The notes under the pieces: model-generated | Told to the model about the DNA's origin: nothing | The model's database searches: none | The model's input: the letters and a program-made list of their open reading frames with translations, nothing else | Source: Lunularia cruciata | Taxonomy: Eukaryota > Streptophyta > Marchantiopsida > Lunulariales > Lunulariaceae | Direction: 5' to 3' | Assembly: GCA_948567375.1 (NCBI GenBank) | Contig: OX419755.1 | Location: 12,281,001 to 12,345,000 of the forward strand | DNA: 64,000 nucleotides | Position numbers and translations under genes: made by a program | Shown here: one piece after another, positions 1 to 12,300 of the stretch | How the letters are laid out: each line of letters starts with the position of its first letter | Position numbering within the stretch: the stretch's first letter is position 1

Positions 1-1
1 T

Positions 2-1051
2 GTAACCCTTCAACAGGGGACTGTTTTGGGCCTGGTTGAGGAGGATGGAGCAGTGAAGGGTGTGAGGTATAAAAATTCTGAAGGGAACCAGGTTGAGGTT
101 CATGCTCCGCTGACATTCGTCTGTGATGGCTGTTTCTCGAACTTGAGGAGAAATTTGTGTGATCCACAGGTGGATGTCCCGTCTTGTTTTGTGGGTCTGG
201 TGTTGGAGGATTGTGTGCTTCCTCACGCGAGTCATGGGCATGTGGTACTGGCGGATCCGTCTCCGATCTTGTTCTACCCGATTAGCAGTACAGAGGTTCG
301 GTGTTTGGTAGATATTCCAGGGCAGAAGGTTCCCTCCATAGCAAATGGGGATATGTCGAGGTATTTGCGTTCTCATGTTACCCCTCAGCTACCTGAACAG
401 CTAAAGCAACCATTCATAAATGCCGTGGACAAGGGAAATATTCGATCAATGCCTAACAAGAGTATGCCTGCAAATCCTCGACCTACCCCAGGAGCTCTGC
501 TTATGGGAGATGCTTTCAACATGAGGCATCCGCTTACAGGAGGAGGTATGACTGTTGCACTATCGGATATCCTGGTGCTGAGAGAGATGTTGAAGCCACT
601 GAACGATTTCCATGATCGTTCAGCACTATGTGATTATCTTCAAGCCTTTTACACTCGTCGTAAGCCTGTAGCATCGACGATCAATACCCTGGCTGGTGCG
701 CTATACAGAGTCTTTTGTAACTCTCCTGATGAGGCCATGAAGGAGATGCGGCAGGCTTGTTTCGATTACTTGAGCCTCGGGGGAGTATTCTCAACAGGTC
801 CTGTGGCTTTACTATCAGGACTGAACCCCCAGCCGTTGAGTCTGGTCACCCATTTCTTTGCAGTTGCTCTGTATGGTGTCGGCCGGCTCATACTTCCGTT
901 CCCTTCCATCAAACGAATGTGGGTATCTGCCAGGCTTATACAGGGAGCTTCCATGATCATCTACCCTATCATTAAGGCTGAGGGAGTTTTGCAGATGTTT
1001 TTTCCCCGCATGGTGCCCACTGCCTACAGAACACCTCCAAAAGGTTCATGA
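2..1051 (+). CDS. SQE: Squalene epoxidase (squalene monooxygenase), 3' part of gene
   Basis: Squalene epoxidase is an FAD-dependent, ER-membrane monooxygenase that converts squalene to 2,3-oxidosqualene, the committed step to sterols and triterpenoids. The reading frame is open from base 2, so the N-terminal FAD/NAD-binding part lies outside the window; about 349 of the roughly 510-530 residues usual in plants are present. Around 497-553 it encodes the conserved second FAD-contact motif (LLMGDAFNMRHPLTGGGMT), which is diagnostic for this family. The upstream DGCFSNLRR stretch also fits the substrate/FAD domain. The C-terminus is hydrophobic and ends in a plant-like PTAYRTPPKG tail, then TGA at 1049. 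No intron interrupts these 1050 bases. Identification is from family knowledge of the motifs; I am confident of the family, not of the paralogue. Confidence 0.93.
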   Translation, partial: VTLQQGTVLGLVEEDGAVKGVRYKNSEGNQVEVHAPLTFVCDGCFSNLRRNLCDPQVDVPSCFVGLVLEDCVLPHASHGHVVLADPSPILFYPISSTEVRCLVDIPGQKVPSIANGDMSRYLRSHVTPQLPEQLKQPFINAVDKGNIRSMPNKSMPANPRPTPGALLMGDAFNMRHPLTGGGMTVALSDILVLREMLKPLNDFHDRSALCDYLQAFYTRRKPVASTINTLAGALYRVFCNSPDEAMKEMRQACFDYLSLGGVFSTGPVALLSGLNPQPLSLVTHFFAVALYGVGRLILPFPSIKRMWVSARLIQGASMIIYPIIKAEGVLQMFFPRMVPTAYRTPPKGS

Positions 1052-1506
1052 GGTGGGCATAAAGGAATGAGCAACGAGCGTTGTGCTTGTGATTCTTTTT
1101 GGTCACTCTTTCGATTCGGAGGACAGTAAAGCGAGTGCAACACGCATGATTTGGTGAGAGCTTACTGTTCAAGTATAAAATCTGTTGTGTTTCCTTGCGG
1201 AGGATTTGAGTGCCTGTAAACATATGAGCATATTTCGTGCGGACTCTTATAAGCGGACATTCCTTGGAGTCATTAACGGTGCGAAGAGGTACTTGAAGTG
1301 CTTAGCTATTTGACGCCACACCATTAGTTCTCCACGGCGAATTCAAAAGAACGGTAAAATGGGACTAACGTGGTAGCCCACGTTGGGGGCTAAACGAAAT
1401 TCTATACGGAAGGCAAACTACAACGTAAAGGACGATTCCTGAGATGTCTACCAAGCTTAAGGCACATGGAAGATGTGATACTCAAGTCGCAAAACCGAAA
1501 TGCTGG

Positions 1507-1544
1507 AGTGTCATTAGGAGGCAGTGTCATTAGGAGGCAGTGTC
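1507..1544. repeat. 16-bp perfect tandem duplication
   Basis: The unit AGTGTCATTAGGAGGC occurs twice back to back (1507-1522 and 1523-1538) and the first six bases of a third copy follow. It looks like a replication-slippage duplication downstream of the squalene epoxidase gene. Confidence 0.85.
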
Positions 1545-2191
1545 TGTGTTCATGCTTCATAGAGAGCAGTCTAAATAGGTTCTCGTAAGGAGAAAACTTC
1601 CCCTTCATGTAAAATTGTCAGATCGTATTGAGGTGGAAGTGCCTGCTCGTCAAGAAGCTGGCTTATATCCCACACTGTTGTTCGAATCTCCATTCCGTAC
1701 TTCTGTTAACAATTGGATGGTTGCATGCGTTGCCGGTGTTATCGTTGGTGTTTTATTTTGTACTCTGAATAACTCAGGAGGTTGTTACATACTCTTCTAT
1801 TTCCTATGCCACAGCAAATTATTAAAGTCCTCTGGGCAGTTGCTCAGTATTATTGTGTGTCTGCAGTGATCCTTTTCCAGTCTTCCGCATACATTAAACA
1901 CCTTCATGGTCCCAGCTGGGTCATGATAACTTACACAACCCGAGGGGTGTGGACCGAGCGAGCGCATCTCAATTTTATTCAGGACATGCAACACGCTATG
2001 GTTGTCAACGTGAGCTTTCTCGTTCCTCAATCTTCATCACAAGCTTCAAAAGTAGGCAGCACTAGATTGAAAGCTGTTTGAAGCTAGCTTCAGTCCAAAT
2101 TATGAGTCTGGTATTCTCTTGGGTACTATTGTAAACAAGAAATTTGGAGCTACGTCATGTGCGCGACCATAGAAGAACCTCAGAGCGCAAT

Positions 2192-2367
2192 CCACGACGA
2201 CTCTCCACATGCAGTGGGCAAAAATAACATCCTTAGTGTACACTAATCAACGACGACTAGTACATGCGGTGGGCAAAATCAAACAACATCCTTAGATGCA
2301 CACTATTCACGACGACTCTTCCCATGCAGTGGGCAAAATTAAATTACGCTCTTAGGTGCACATTCTT
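2192..2367. repeat. Three-copy degenerate tandem repeat, about 56-60 bp unit
   Basis: Three units start near 2192, 2248 and 2308. Each has CGACGACT, then CATGCRGTGGGCAAAAT, then CTTAG and TGCACAYT at matching offsets. The copies differ by substitutions and short indels, so this is an old local minisatellite. No coding potential is evident. Confidence 0.75.
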
Positions 2368-5300
2368 CTGCTTGATAAAGTAGTATCTAGGATATTTATA
2401 CTACTTGTAGTCTTCAGATGGTCACCGTGGGGTTGAACGCATTAAAAAGGCTAGTATTAGTTGTTTCGAATGTGGAGATTATCACGTTTATGTGGAGAGA
2501 AAGATTGTCTTTAAGTTTAAGGACTATTAATTAGGTCATCGACATACAGTACGGTAAACTTGAACATTGATAGTTAGCGATCTACAGTGTAGAGGTTTAA
2601 GGCAGAGATTTTAGATGATGAATATTTCTGTAGATTAAGGACTTGAAATCGAATCACCAATGGAAAGCAGACTTTGCTCCAATGTAGATGATCATTCCTG
2701 GACCTATGGTTGTAGGAGTTTTAAGTACCAAGTTTCGAGAAACTACTCTCTAAAGTATTTGATTCCATTGTTTGAGTCAACTGGTGATCATTCTCAACCT
2801 TTAGATGTGAGTGTTGAAGACATGAGTTTGGGATTTCTTACTCTCTAAATTATTAATATTACAAGGTTACAGACCGACCGAGTAAAGGAAGACGGCCTTT
2901 ACAATATAGATTCAAATAATAGTGGGATAACTCAAAGTCAAGAAAATGAAAGACACTATGTAATTGTTGAACGGTTTGAGAAACATATAACCTTTTCGTG
3001 TTGTAACAGATTCAAAAAAACCAATAAAGAGGATAGGTGAAAAAGAAAACAAGAATGGAGGTTTGATAAGTAGCCTAACACAAAATATTTAACATGAACG
3101 CAAGTCGTTTCAACCGACTGGCAATTTGGTTCTTGTTGACATAGAAGTGACCAACTCCTATAACGACGAGACGACCTTTTCTGACCTCACTTCTGGAAAG
3201 GCGAACACGTTCTGCAACCGTACACATGTGAAACCAACTTTACAGACAGCAGACGAGCAGATTGGAACTCATTTATTGGAAGATTTACAAGTGCAGACAC
3301 GAACATGTGAACAGGCCATGTGGTCGGACTATCATACTTGAGATTTTCCTTACAAATTCTCCTCGTATGCATAACTTCGGCCTCCAACACTTAGTAGTGA
3401 AGGTCGACTTTTCGTGCTCAAGTTCCAAGCAGACCGTCCGCGACAATCTTAACAATGCTGCTGCTGCTGCTGCGCTAACCTCCAAGGATGATTGCGAAAC
3501 CTCTCAGATGGTCGGCAGGAGTGTTCGCCGAACAGCCGACCATGGATTCTCTCAGAAAAGCTGATTTCTTTCTTGCCCATGGCCACGTACCACACTTCGA
3601 ATTGAGGTGTACAAAGCGTCAACGAGGCAACCTTGTGGTCGAGTTCAAACGACTAGTTTGACGGTACTGTAGCACCTAGCGAAGATTTCTTCAGAACTTC
3701 ACTTTTGCGACATTTTGAGGTCAACTCACCGGAGAGTCCTTACATCAACCACTCAATCCTCTCCGTCATGACAGTTCACCGTGACTATTTCTCTCTAGAT
3801 CATCACGATGTCTATTGCAGTCTTTAGCTTCCATTCTCTTCCGGTGGACGCTCATCAAGTATTGTAATTGTAGAAACAATCCAGACGACTATGGTAGGTA
3901 AGAGAACAAGTCCTTTACATCCTCTACGGATTCGTTACAAAGTTATGGCCAGCGGTCTCGCCTCTGGTATCGGTTCCCAAACCAGAGAACTCCACACTCT
4001 TTCGCTCGTCTTCTATTATAATCATTACATAAAGTTACAAGTGCACATTCTTTGGACATTCTTCTGACATGGTGCCAAGCCTCGATAGGATCAAAGCGAA
4101 ACCGAAAGCATTCAGGACCATATAGGAGGAGATTGCTTCAAACTAGCATCCAATGTCAAGGCTGCTTACCACTCGATTGATTGGTATATGATTATATGAA
4201 TCAACGAGCTTTGCTTTCTGTTCAATCTTACTTCCCCAATAATGCATTCTTTAAACTAAAGTCAGGTGTATATGATATAAGGAGGTGGCAATTAGATCCC
4301 GGCCAAGGAGATATTGTAGTTGACTAGCACAAGAAAAGATTACTCAATCCGGTACCCATATATTAAGTGCTAGGTAACTTCTCATATTAGAAAAGTATAT
4401 AAAGAGCACAAATTTTTATTCTGGAGATCTTACTACGTCTCGCAGTGGTCCGCTTCAATATCACCCTGTCTTGCTTCAATATAGTCTCACTTTAAGCAAC
4501 AACTTTGTCTATATCAGTTTGAAGTTATTTACCAAGGGATCCTTCATATTATAGCATTCTTCCATATCAATTGAGAGTGTCTTGTCTATGAGGTGTATGT
4601 TAAGAATATGTTTTATATTGCCTCAAGTGCATCCATTAAGGAGATGTTAAAGAGAGCTTAATGAAGTTGATAGAATGTTAGCAACCTTATTTTATTTGTT
4701 TGACTTTTCTTGTTCACTTTCTTCTCTTTTCTACCAATAGAGCATCTCATAAGAAGAGTTCCCTTCTTCTCAATCAACCACAGGTACATGACAAGAGATC
4801 CATCAAGAACACTTTTATTTTTCATGGCTCACTTTAGTAGTTCTTTTCTTTCACTCATTTGCAAACTATAACCATATCATAAACTTTGTAGACGAAGTTA
4901 GGCATGCCTTTGATTCCTTGACTGCCAAGATTAATCTTCTAGGCTTGAGAATGAAATGATAGTGTGTGCGGACTCTGGACCTTACCTACGCCACGTTCAG
5001 GGGCTCTCGTGCATTGCGGTGCTCTGTGAAATGGCGCTTCGAGGAGGATACGGTGTAAATGCACCATGTGCGCAAGAGGGCACTGGATGCTTTTGGGAGG
5101 ATGACAGTAGTGACCAGAAAGAATATAAGAGGGTTACGGCAGTAGATGCGTTCAAGGTTGCTGCCATAATTAGAAAGCAAATACTTTTGTGTGCGTATCA
5201 TCACGATAGTTTGCACAATAGGGATTGAAGTTTGGGGGAAAGCGCGACCGCGTAGAAAACACGAAGGATTGAGAGTAGGCCGATAAAATTACAAGTGTAT

Positions 5301-7146
5301 GCGTCCAATCGCGAGTAGGTTCTTGGAGAGACGTGTGATGGAAGACTATCAAGCACGGTTCCACGAGAAGGGGTAATCCTTTACTTGACAGTCCCCCTTA
5401 AGTATCCTTCTTGACCTTAATTAAGCCACGAGAGTTGTAAATTATATTTATTGATAACCTACATACACAATGTGCAAGCAATTCTAAGATCTCTATCTTG
5501 TGCTATCTGCTGATATTTTAGGTGCGGTAGTGCAGATTTCTCATGTCTCTACTATTGGAGCCTAGCTCCATTTTAGCCTTTTTGTCTCTCCCTTGTCCGG
5601 CTTGATGGGGTCTTCCAATTCTTCATGTGTTCTATATGGTCACCTTTTTCTCTTGTGCTACTCAAATGCCACCCTTGCAAAGAGATAACCTTCTTCAAGA
5701 ACCTATTACAAGATCCATAAGTGACTTTTGGTTTACTCTCATAAAGCATTGTTTGTAATCAGACCTATCTACTTTGCATAGTTCTTTTTCCTTTTACCTT
5801 TTTATTGCATTTTAGATTCTTTGACATGAGTATCATGGGAGTCTTTGATGATATCATATGTGTATGAAAGAAGTTGGGATGCAAACAAAGACATGTGTGT
5901 AGAGGGGTATACTTATAATCTATAGAGGAGACAACATTCATAGTATTTTTTGTAATGAAATTCTTGGTACATTTCGTCTTTTTCTCAAATTATGGTTGCT
6001 TATAAGCTTGTCCTTATAAGTGGAGGATGGATCACGTCCTCTCCAAGTACTAGTGTAGCATATAAGACAAATTTTATCCTCTAAGTATCATAAGATCCTC
6101 CAGCCTTTACCTCAAGGTACCTTTAGTTTCAAAAACCTCAAACATTCTCTTCTGGTTCACTTATCTATTCTTCACATTACTAGGTATTATCCTTGCTCTT
6201 ACTTATGATCAGGGTGTAAGTTTTTGAATCCTAGTTCAACTATGCATTAGTGCATTCTTGACTTGCAACAATCATTATCTTTACATTGATGAAGTTTTGC
6301 ATAAGTTTAGTCCATCCGTCTACAATGTCATTTTACATATAAGAGTGGCATTCAAGAATTTAATTGACCCAATGCACTTCTGAAAGCCAAAGTATTGCTA
6401 TACATGAGAGATGCTTTTTATAAAAGATTAGAAGAGAATATATGTGAAAAAATATAAAAGAGAAAGAGGATAGGGAAATTATGTCAAGGATAGTAAAAAG
6501 ATGGAAAACACTATCAAGCATATAAGGCTAATGTCCATTGTATACCTTTTCCATTGATTACTATATTCATTATATTAGAATTATGCACATCATACAACCT
6601 ACGTAGCATAGGAACATCACCTCGTGATATTGCTCTAGATAATGGATACTCATTGTCTTATGAAGTTACCTCGCTCTCTAGGGTTGGAGCAATCACACTA
6701 AGTGATACTTCTTTGAATATATCTCTTGTAATATATAAAGCATACAATCTAAAATTCTAAATGCAGTAAACAATAGATTATTTAAGGGATCATTTTCATA
6801 ACTTAGCCTTGACAAAGGTCTCTTATTCTCTTTGATATCCTATGCGTAACAATTCCACTCATACTATGGATACCTTCTCCTTGTCCTCTTTCCCTTCAAT
6901 GGTCTTCTTCTCAAGATACAGGATTCGATCTCCATGTCCTCTTTCCTTCTATGTTGTGTGGCCGTTTATGTGCGCTACTCTCCCTCAGGGTACTGCAGAA
7001 TATTGTCTCCGTATCCTCGTTCCCTTTTATGGTCCATGTTCGCTTACGAGATTCTTTTGGAGACCATAAAATAACTTGTTATGGTTCATTTACTATAATT
7101 TCGCCACATGCTCGATGTATGCATTATGATGACGGACCTTCTATTT

Positions 7147-7175
7147 ATGTATGAAGGAGGTCATCCTTCATACAT
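7147..7175. repeat. Perfect 12-bp inverted repeat with 5-nt loop
   Basis: ATGTATGAAGGA (7147-7158) is followed by GGTCA and the exact reverse complement TCCTTCATACAT (7164-7175). The pairing continues imperfectly outward. It could form a hairpin in RNA or be the relic of a small inverted-repeat element; no gene depends on it visibly. Confidence 0.8.
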
Positions 7176-8093
7176 AGAATGATGGGAAGAAGGGTGGGAA
7201 GGATGCGAAGGTCCCCATCCTTCTTGTTATTATGTCTGTGTAGTGTTTCGAAGGATCTGTACTTGACCAAAGTTGTGATTCAGTTATGTGAATCGGGAAC
7301 TACAAATCATGTGGGCTTTGCCCGCGCAGGTTCGGTTCTTGCAAGACCACGAACCAGTCTTTTGAAGTTTGCCATTCTTTTGTCGGTGCTAGCATAGCAA
7401 CCTCTAGTGAGACCTTGCGTTTGTCACATACTTCAAAACTCTCTGATTTACTGTTCGGTCAGAATCATGTGTCGAGCTTGAGGCCTGGTCATCATTGTTA
7501 ATCATTTGCTGTGGAAACAAAGTTCATCTCAAAGGCCGTCAATCGAAATCATGAATATGTCAACTCGGACTTCATATGACAGCGATTTGGCACACCAATG
7601 CATTGAAAGTAGTTTCAAGCTCGGAACAATTTCTCGAACAAAGCTTCTCTAAGCATTGATATTCAGCTGCACGTTATCGGCAAAGATCTTCTAAGGATCC
7701 TCCAGTAGCACCATCTCGACGCCGTATTATCGTTACATGTGTTTCGGTGATGTACTCCATTCTTTTAAGTTTTGCTTCGACATTACCTTGCATACGCGTG
7801 AGAGCAACATGGCAATGGAAGAGTCAAAATAGAAAACTCATTGAGCAGGTTCGTTGGTTTTCAATATGCTTGAAGCAAACTAAGGGTTTAGCAGTGGATA
7901 AAGACCGCGCAAACTGGCAATCTTTACTGCAACTATTCTTGATGACACAGCCGTGACACTTCCAGCGACCATCTCTTTCAGCCGAGCTGACCGACAAAAT
8001 GATTTCCTCAAAGGATCGTATGTTAGCACTGTAAGAACATGTTCTGATGCGCTGACAAATCCTAGAAGGATGTTGGTGTATGGCCAATAACTA

Positions 8094-8138
8094 CATTAGA
8101 GCACCAACGTCTTTGACGAGGATCTTGGTGCTCTAATG
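8094..8138. repeat. Perfect 14-bp inverted repeat, 17-nt spacer
   Basis: CATTAGAGCACCAA (8094-8107) and its exact reverse complement TTGGTGCTCTAATG (8125-8138) flank 17 nt. It lies about 260 bp beyond the 3' end of the minus-strand ORF at 8395-9336, so it could be part of that transcript's 3' UTR. Function unknown. Confidence 0.8.
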
Positions 8139-8394
8139 AAGAAAGAGTTATTATCAGAACTTATGCACCAGTCAATAAGAAATCCTGCTAATTGTCCTAG
8201 CTTGTCAATCGCTCGCTGAACGAACTCTTCTCTGCTGCGTCAGACAGCAGGTGCAAGATCACTGGATACCTCAGCACAAAACACGCCAAATGAAACATAG
8301 AGATCAATCACTTGTCTCTGCAAATTCCTTAATGTGGTCCGGCCTCTTCATGGTGACCAGAAGTTTCTTATGCCTTATTACGATCATAACCTAA

Positions 8395-9336
8395 TCACCA
8401 CCAGATCATATTATAACAGGAGAATGTGCAGATTCTTGCAGCGAGTCCAGCGTTTCCATCATGCACACCTGGAACAAGAAGGTGAGAACGGAGTGCTGAA
8501 GCCACTTGAGTGGCTTCTTGAAGAGATGAGAATCTCCGGATTCGCAGTGGAGCACTACCATATCGAGGATTAACATCGATTTCTGCTGGTTCCGGGAGCC
8601 TGGGAGAAGCGTGTGCGAAATTGTCATTGGTGGATTTCACAACCTCAGAGAACAGTGCACCGTCTGCTTCCTCAAGGAAGACATAAAATGGATCCAGGTA
8701 TCGCTTGATGGCCCAGCACTCATCCACAATTGTTAACCATTTATGCCACCTTCTTGACCAGACTTGGTTTCTCGTATCCGATTGGAAATCTGTCATGACG
8801 ATTCCATCTGGATGCTGCGTAACCCACTCCATGGCTGGAAGCAACGAGGAGATTCTCAGAGGTTTGTCCTCCAAAGGTGCCAGTAAGTCAGCCAAATCGG
8901 TCCAAACTCCACGAGCTGGACCAACAATCTCACAATCATGCAACTCTGCTGTACTTTGAAGATCTTTGAATATAGTGTTAAGATGAAAAACGACATTGCC
9001 CGAGAGGCAGTCTTGATCGTCCAACATTACCGCAATATGCTTTGTCAGGCATGGATCACTTGGCGATGGATATTTAAGAACCTCCTCTTTAAGCTCTAAC
9101 TGCTGCGAAAGTTTGCACACTTCGGTCGCGACGTCCTCAAAGGGAATCGCTAAACTTTCACGCACCTTCTGTATTATCAAGAGCTTCCCCAAGACTGGTG
9201 TGTTGGGATACAGAGCAAATAGCTTCCCTAAAGTGAAGTCAATTGATCGAATTTTGTATATCTCATCAATAAGATCGTTGACGGACAACGCTGTTGCTGG
9301 CTTCCGGGCAGAAACGACCCGTCTCCCACTGGCCAT
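8395..9336 (-). CDS. Unidentified 313-residue protein
   Basis: A single uninterrupted 313-codon frame, the longest unexplained ORF of the single-copy part of the window. The ATG at 9336 is the first Met after an in-frame TGA about 55 nt upstream and has a G at +4. I do not recognise the protein. It begins with a basic MASGRRVVSARK segment, then a helix-rich region with a DLIDEIYKIRSIDF segment, an acidic middle and a Trp-rich stretch (VWSRRWHKWL near residues 192-201). No signal peptide or membrane segment is obvious. The C-terminal 15 or so residues (CYNMIWW end) look less protein-like, so a 3' splice could alter the end. It could be a lineage-specific gene or a remnant of one; length and composition are the only coding evidence. 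Confidence 0.45.
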   Translation of the reverse strand: MASGRRVVSARKPATALSVNDLIDEIYKIRSIDFTLGKLFALYPNTPVLGKLLIIQKVRESLAIPFEDVATEVCKLSQQLELKEEVLKYPSPSDPCLTKHIAVMLDDQDCLSGNVVFHLNTIFKDLQSTAELHDCEIVGPARGVWTDLADLLAPLEDKPLRISSLLPAMEWVTQHPDGIVMTDFQSDTRNQVWSRRWHKWLTIVDECWAIKRYLDPFYVFLEEADGALFSEVVKSTNDNFAHASPRLPEPAEIDVNPRYGSAPLRIRRFSSLQEATQVASALRSHLLVPGVHDGNAGLAARICTFSCYNMIWW

Positions 9337-12300
9337 ACTTCTGCAGAGTATACAACCATTTTGGTTAGCCCGTGGACTCCTCCTTCAGGCCCCATCTGTA
9401 CATAAGATAAGGCTAATGCAATGAAACACGTCCTGCTTCAATCGATGATCCTGCTCTTAGTTTGTTTAGGCACGTCCTAGGTTAATCGTACTGTGCATAA
9501 GAAACCTTACGTTCATTGCATGCCTGTCAGGTATGTTTTCGAATTTTGTACACGGGTACAGACGTCCAAAATCGCAGGATATGTGGACAAATGTTCATGA
9601 ATTGTTTTGTTCTATAGGAACTCAAGTGGAGTAAGATCGGTCTCCTCGGTACAGGTGCAAGGTATGTTGCCGGTGGTGTACGCACCTTGTGTACATTTTG
9701 CTTTCTTTCTGAGCTCGTCGAATTATCTTACATCATTCTGTTTCACCTGAAGAATTCCCCTTCGCATCGGGTTAGCTGTTCTTCTGAGTTACGTTGTAAG
9801 CCTTACTAATAGCACAGGAAATTGACGCAATTCCTTTTCTCAATACAGTAATAGCGACAAGACGGCCTCTAAAGTGGAAGGAATCAGTAATGGCTGAGCA
9901 CGCGAGCCTGCCAAAGAAAAATCGAGTCAGATTGACAATACTTGTGACGATCTTGACAGAAATAAAAATCTTTTACACAATAAAGGGGTCGCAAACGTTG
10001 GAGCAGAGTACAATAAGGTCAAGCAGAGGAAAGCACTCACGACGAGCAATATATGGACTCGCCGTCAAGTTCGTCCCGTATAGTACTACACTATATGCAA
10101 GATTGAGGATCGAGCTAGAAGCTGAAAGAGACACAGAAAAGGTTGAACGGAAGTGACAACACTCTGCAGAATCATTGCCATAACAAGAAGACTTCCATTG
10201 CAATAAACGATTGCTCGAACGGTCTGCCTCGAAAGCTGTGTGCCTAGATGCAGATCCATTCACGGGACACGGTTGTTACTAATCTTGCCCTGTTTTGAAT
10301 ATGGACGTAATGTCTAACAAATCAGATTGTTCCTGAAGCAAACTCATGCGTCCGGAAGTCGCATAAAGCGCCTGAGGTTTACAGAGTTCAATACACTGCA
10401 CCTGCATAGCTAAGGAGCAAATGTCGTTCGGTTTTCTATTGCGAAAGTATGTGTCAAACATCGAATTAGAAGGTAATGTAACCGCAATGGTCGGAGGGGA
10501 CCGAAGTGAAAGCTTCACTAAACCGTAAGTAGATCACGTTCCTATGGGGAGTTTGAAGTGGCTCGCAATTCTCTGGAAAGCATAGAAACTGAAACTCGGG
10601 AGTTCCAGTTTCATCTACTATCGTTGGATTACAGGTATAAAAGATGAAATTCTAAGCAAGTAACTTGAATCCATCCGCAAACAATGAGTTCAAGAGGCTG
10701 GCACCGATAGAATTCCAAGGAACGATGCAATAGTATGGCAGTGGATCTTTCACATTTTGCACCTTTCTCAATTTCAAGTCCTTTGTGATCAATACAGACC
10801 ATCGTTAGAAGTAAGTTTTGCATAATCAGCGCATGCGGAATTACATCTGTTATCAAACTTTATTTTATTTTCTATTTCAGGAGAGACTCGAGTGATATTA
10901 TTAACCTGAATTGAGAGATTTAAAAGCATGAAAGCCATGATGAGAAGAAAATGAAATTTGATTCATGTACATGTAATAACAGAGTGCTCTAAAAAACTTG
11001 AAAATAAGTAAGGAAGACTAAAATGGGAAAATTGAGTTTTAGAAAATAAAAGTGACTTGTGGTAATTTATTAGAATAAAGTATGTCCCGCTCGTGTAGAA
11101 TATCAGAAAACATCCAAAGAGTTAAACGAGCTAAATTAAAGACGCTTAGAATACATAATTAAATGATCTGATCTATAACGACGAAATATTTCAACAGACA
11201 TCACATCAATAAATATCAGTGAAGCATCTAAAGAGATATCACTTGACGTGAGAGCACGTCATGTTTGCTATAGAAATATAAATATCCGCTATTTAAAATA
11301 AACTACAATATGAAAACTGAAACTTTAATTTTTAATGTTCCTGTTTCTCCTCTAATTTATGCAAATCGACCGGCCAAAGATCTGGAATGCTCCTGGCATC
11401 TCTATGAACGTTCTTTCTAACATTGGAACGATATCATGTAGTACGATGTTTCAAGTTCAAGTTGTTGAACATCCTTGCTCTTCATCTAGTTCACTCAAAA
11501 TCGCTGAACACCGATTTGGATTCCACCTGACGTTCTCCTCGAAGATTTCTAACATTGACCATGTTGTTGAAACCTTGGCCAGTTACCTTGATGAAATCAC
11601 AAGTTAGCTCCTTTCTCTAACCTTCAATCTGCAGGATGTAGTTATCCGTGCAATACTGCGGGTAAATGCTTCCATTTTCCTTCTGCACACTTTTGGGGAC
11701 TTCGGAAGAATTCTAGTGGAAACCCACGAGAATATCTCCAAGTCTGCAATTTTGAAATTGAGCTTCTTCTTCATCATATCCCTTCTTCGATGTATTCCCC
11801 TTGCTTGTAGGCATCTATTGTAGGCATCTTTTGCTCTTTCACTTTGAAATGAAATGAACGGTAGCACTTCAAATTCAGACCACTTGACTGATATCTTTCA
11901 TCTTCAAGTTCATTGGAGTTGAGATCACTCGGTTTCTGCCCAAAACTGGTTCTTGCCCCTTTGGCAAGAGTAATTTTGGTGTCTCCTCGTTTACTCTTTG
12001 TGGTAGGCTGTTTCTTGTCCAGTTCATTCGCTGTAGCAGATTTCCCTCCTCTCTCCAGTTCTGGTGTTGTGACATATATCTTTCTTCAAAGGCAGGTGAG
12101 TCCCCAAGTTGGGGGATGAAAGAGAGACATGGAAAAGCTCGTGAATCTACATCTTTAGAGGCGAGATGCGCACAAGTAAAAACATGGCCAGGAATTGAAG
12201 GTGCATTGAGCTTGCTGGTTAATCTGATGAGGTGTGATTTCTTACCATGGACCTAGAGGATCTGGTAACACATGGTTGTTCTATGAATTCAACAGTTGAC

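Larger units (their letters stand above)
1052..8394. other. Gene-poor intergenic region
   Basis: The first few hundred bases are presumably the squalene epoxidase 3' UTR. The rest has only short ORFs without recognisable domains, runs of AT-rich DNA, a (CTG)n stretch near 3455-3473, and the small repeats and hairpins listed separately. A short ORF at 1615-1869 encodes one plausible membrane segment (residues near 35-52), but it has no recognised relative and was not called as a gene. I see no tRNA, rRNA or transposon protein remnant here. Confidence 0.6.

Noticed and set aside
1615-1869. Short plus-strand ORF with one hydrophobic segment downstream of SQE
   Set aside because: It opens at a TTG, has no recognised domain, and overlaps another frame of similar length; it could be an exon of an unknown gene but nothing supports it.
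11604-12075. Two overlapping minus-strand ORFs rich in Lys and Arg
   Set aside because: They looked gag-like at first but show no zinc knuckle, capsid motif or LTR nearby.
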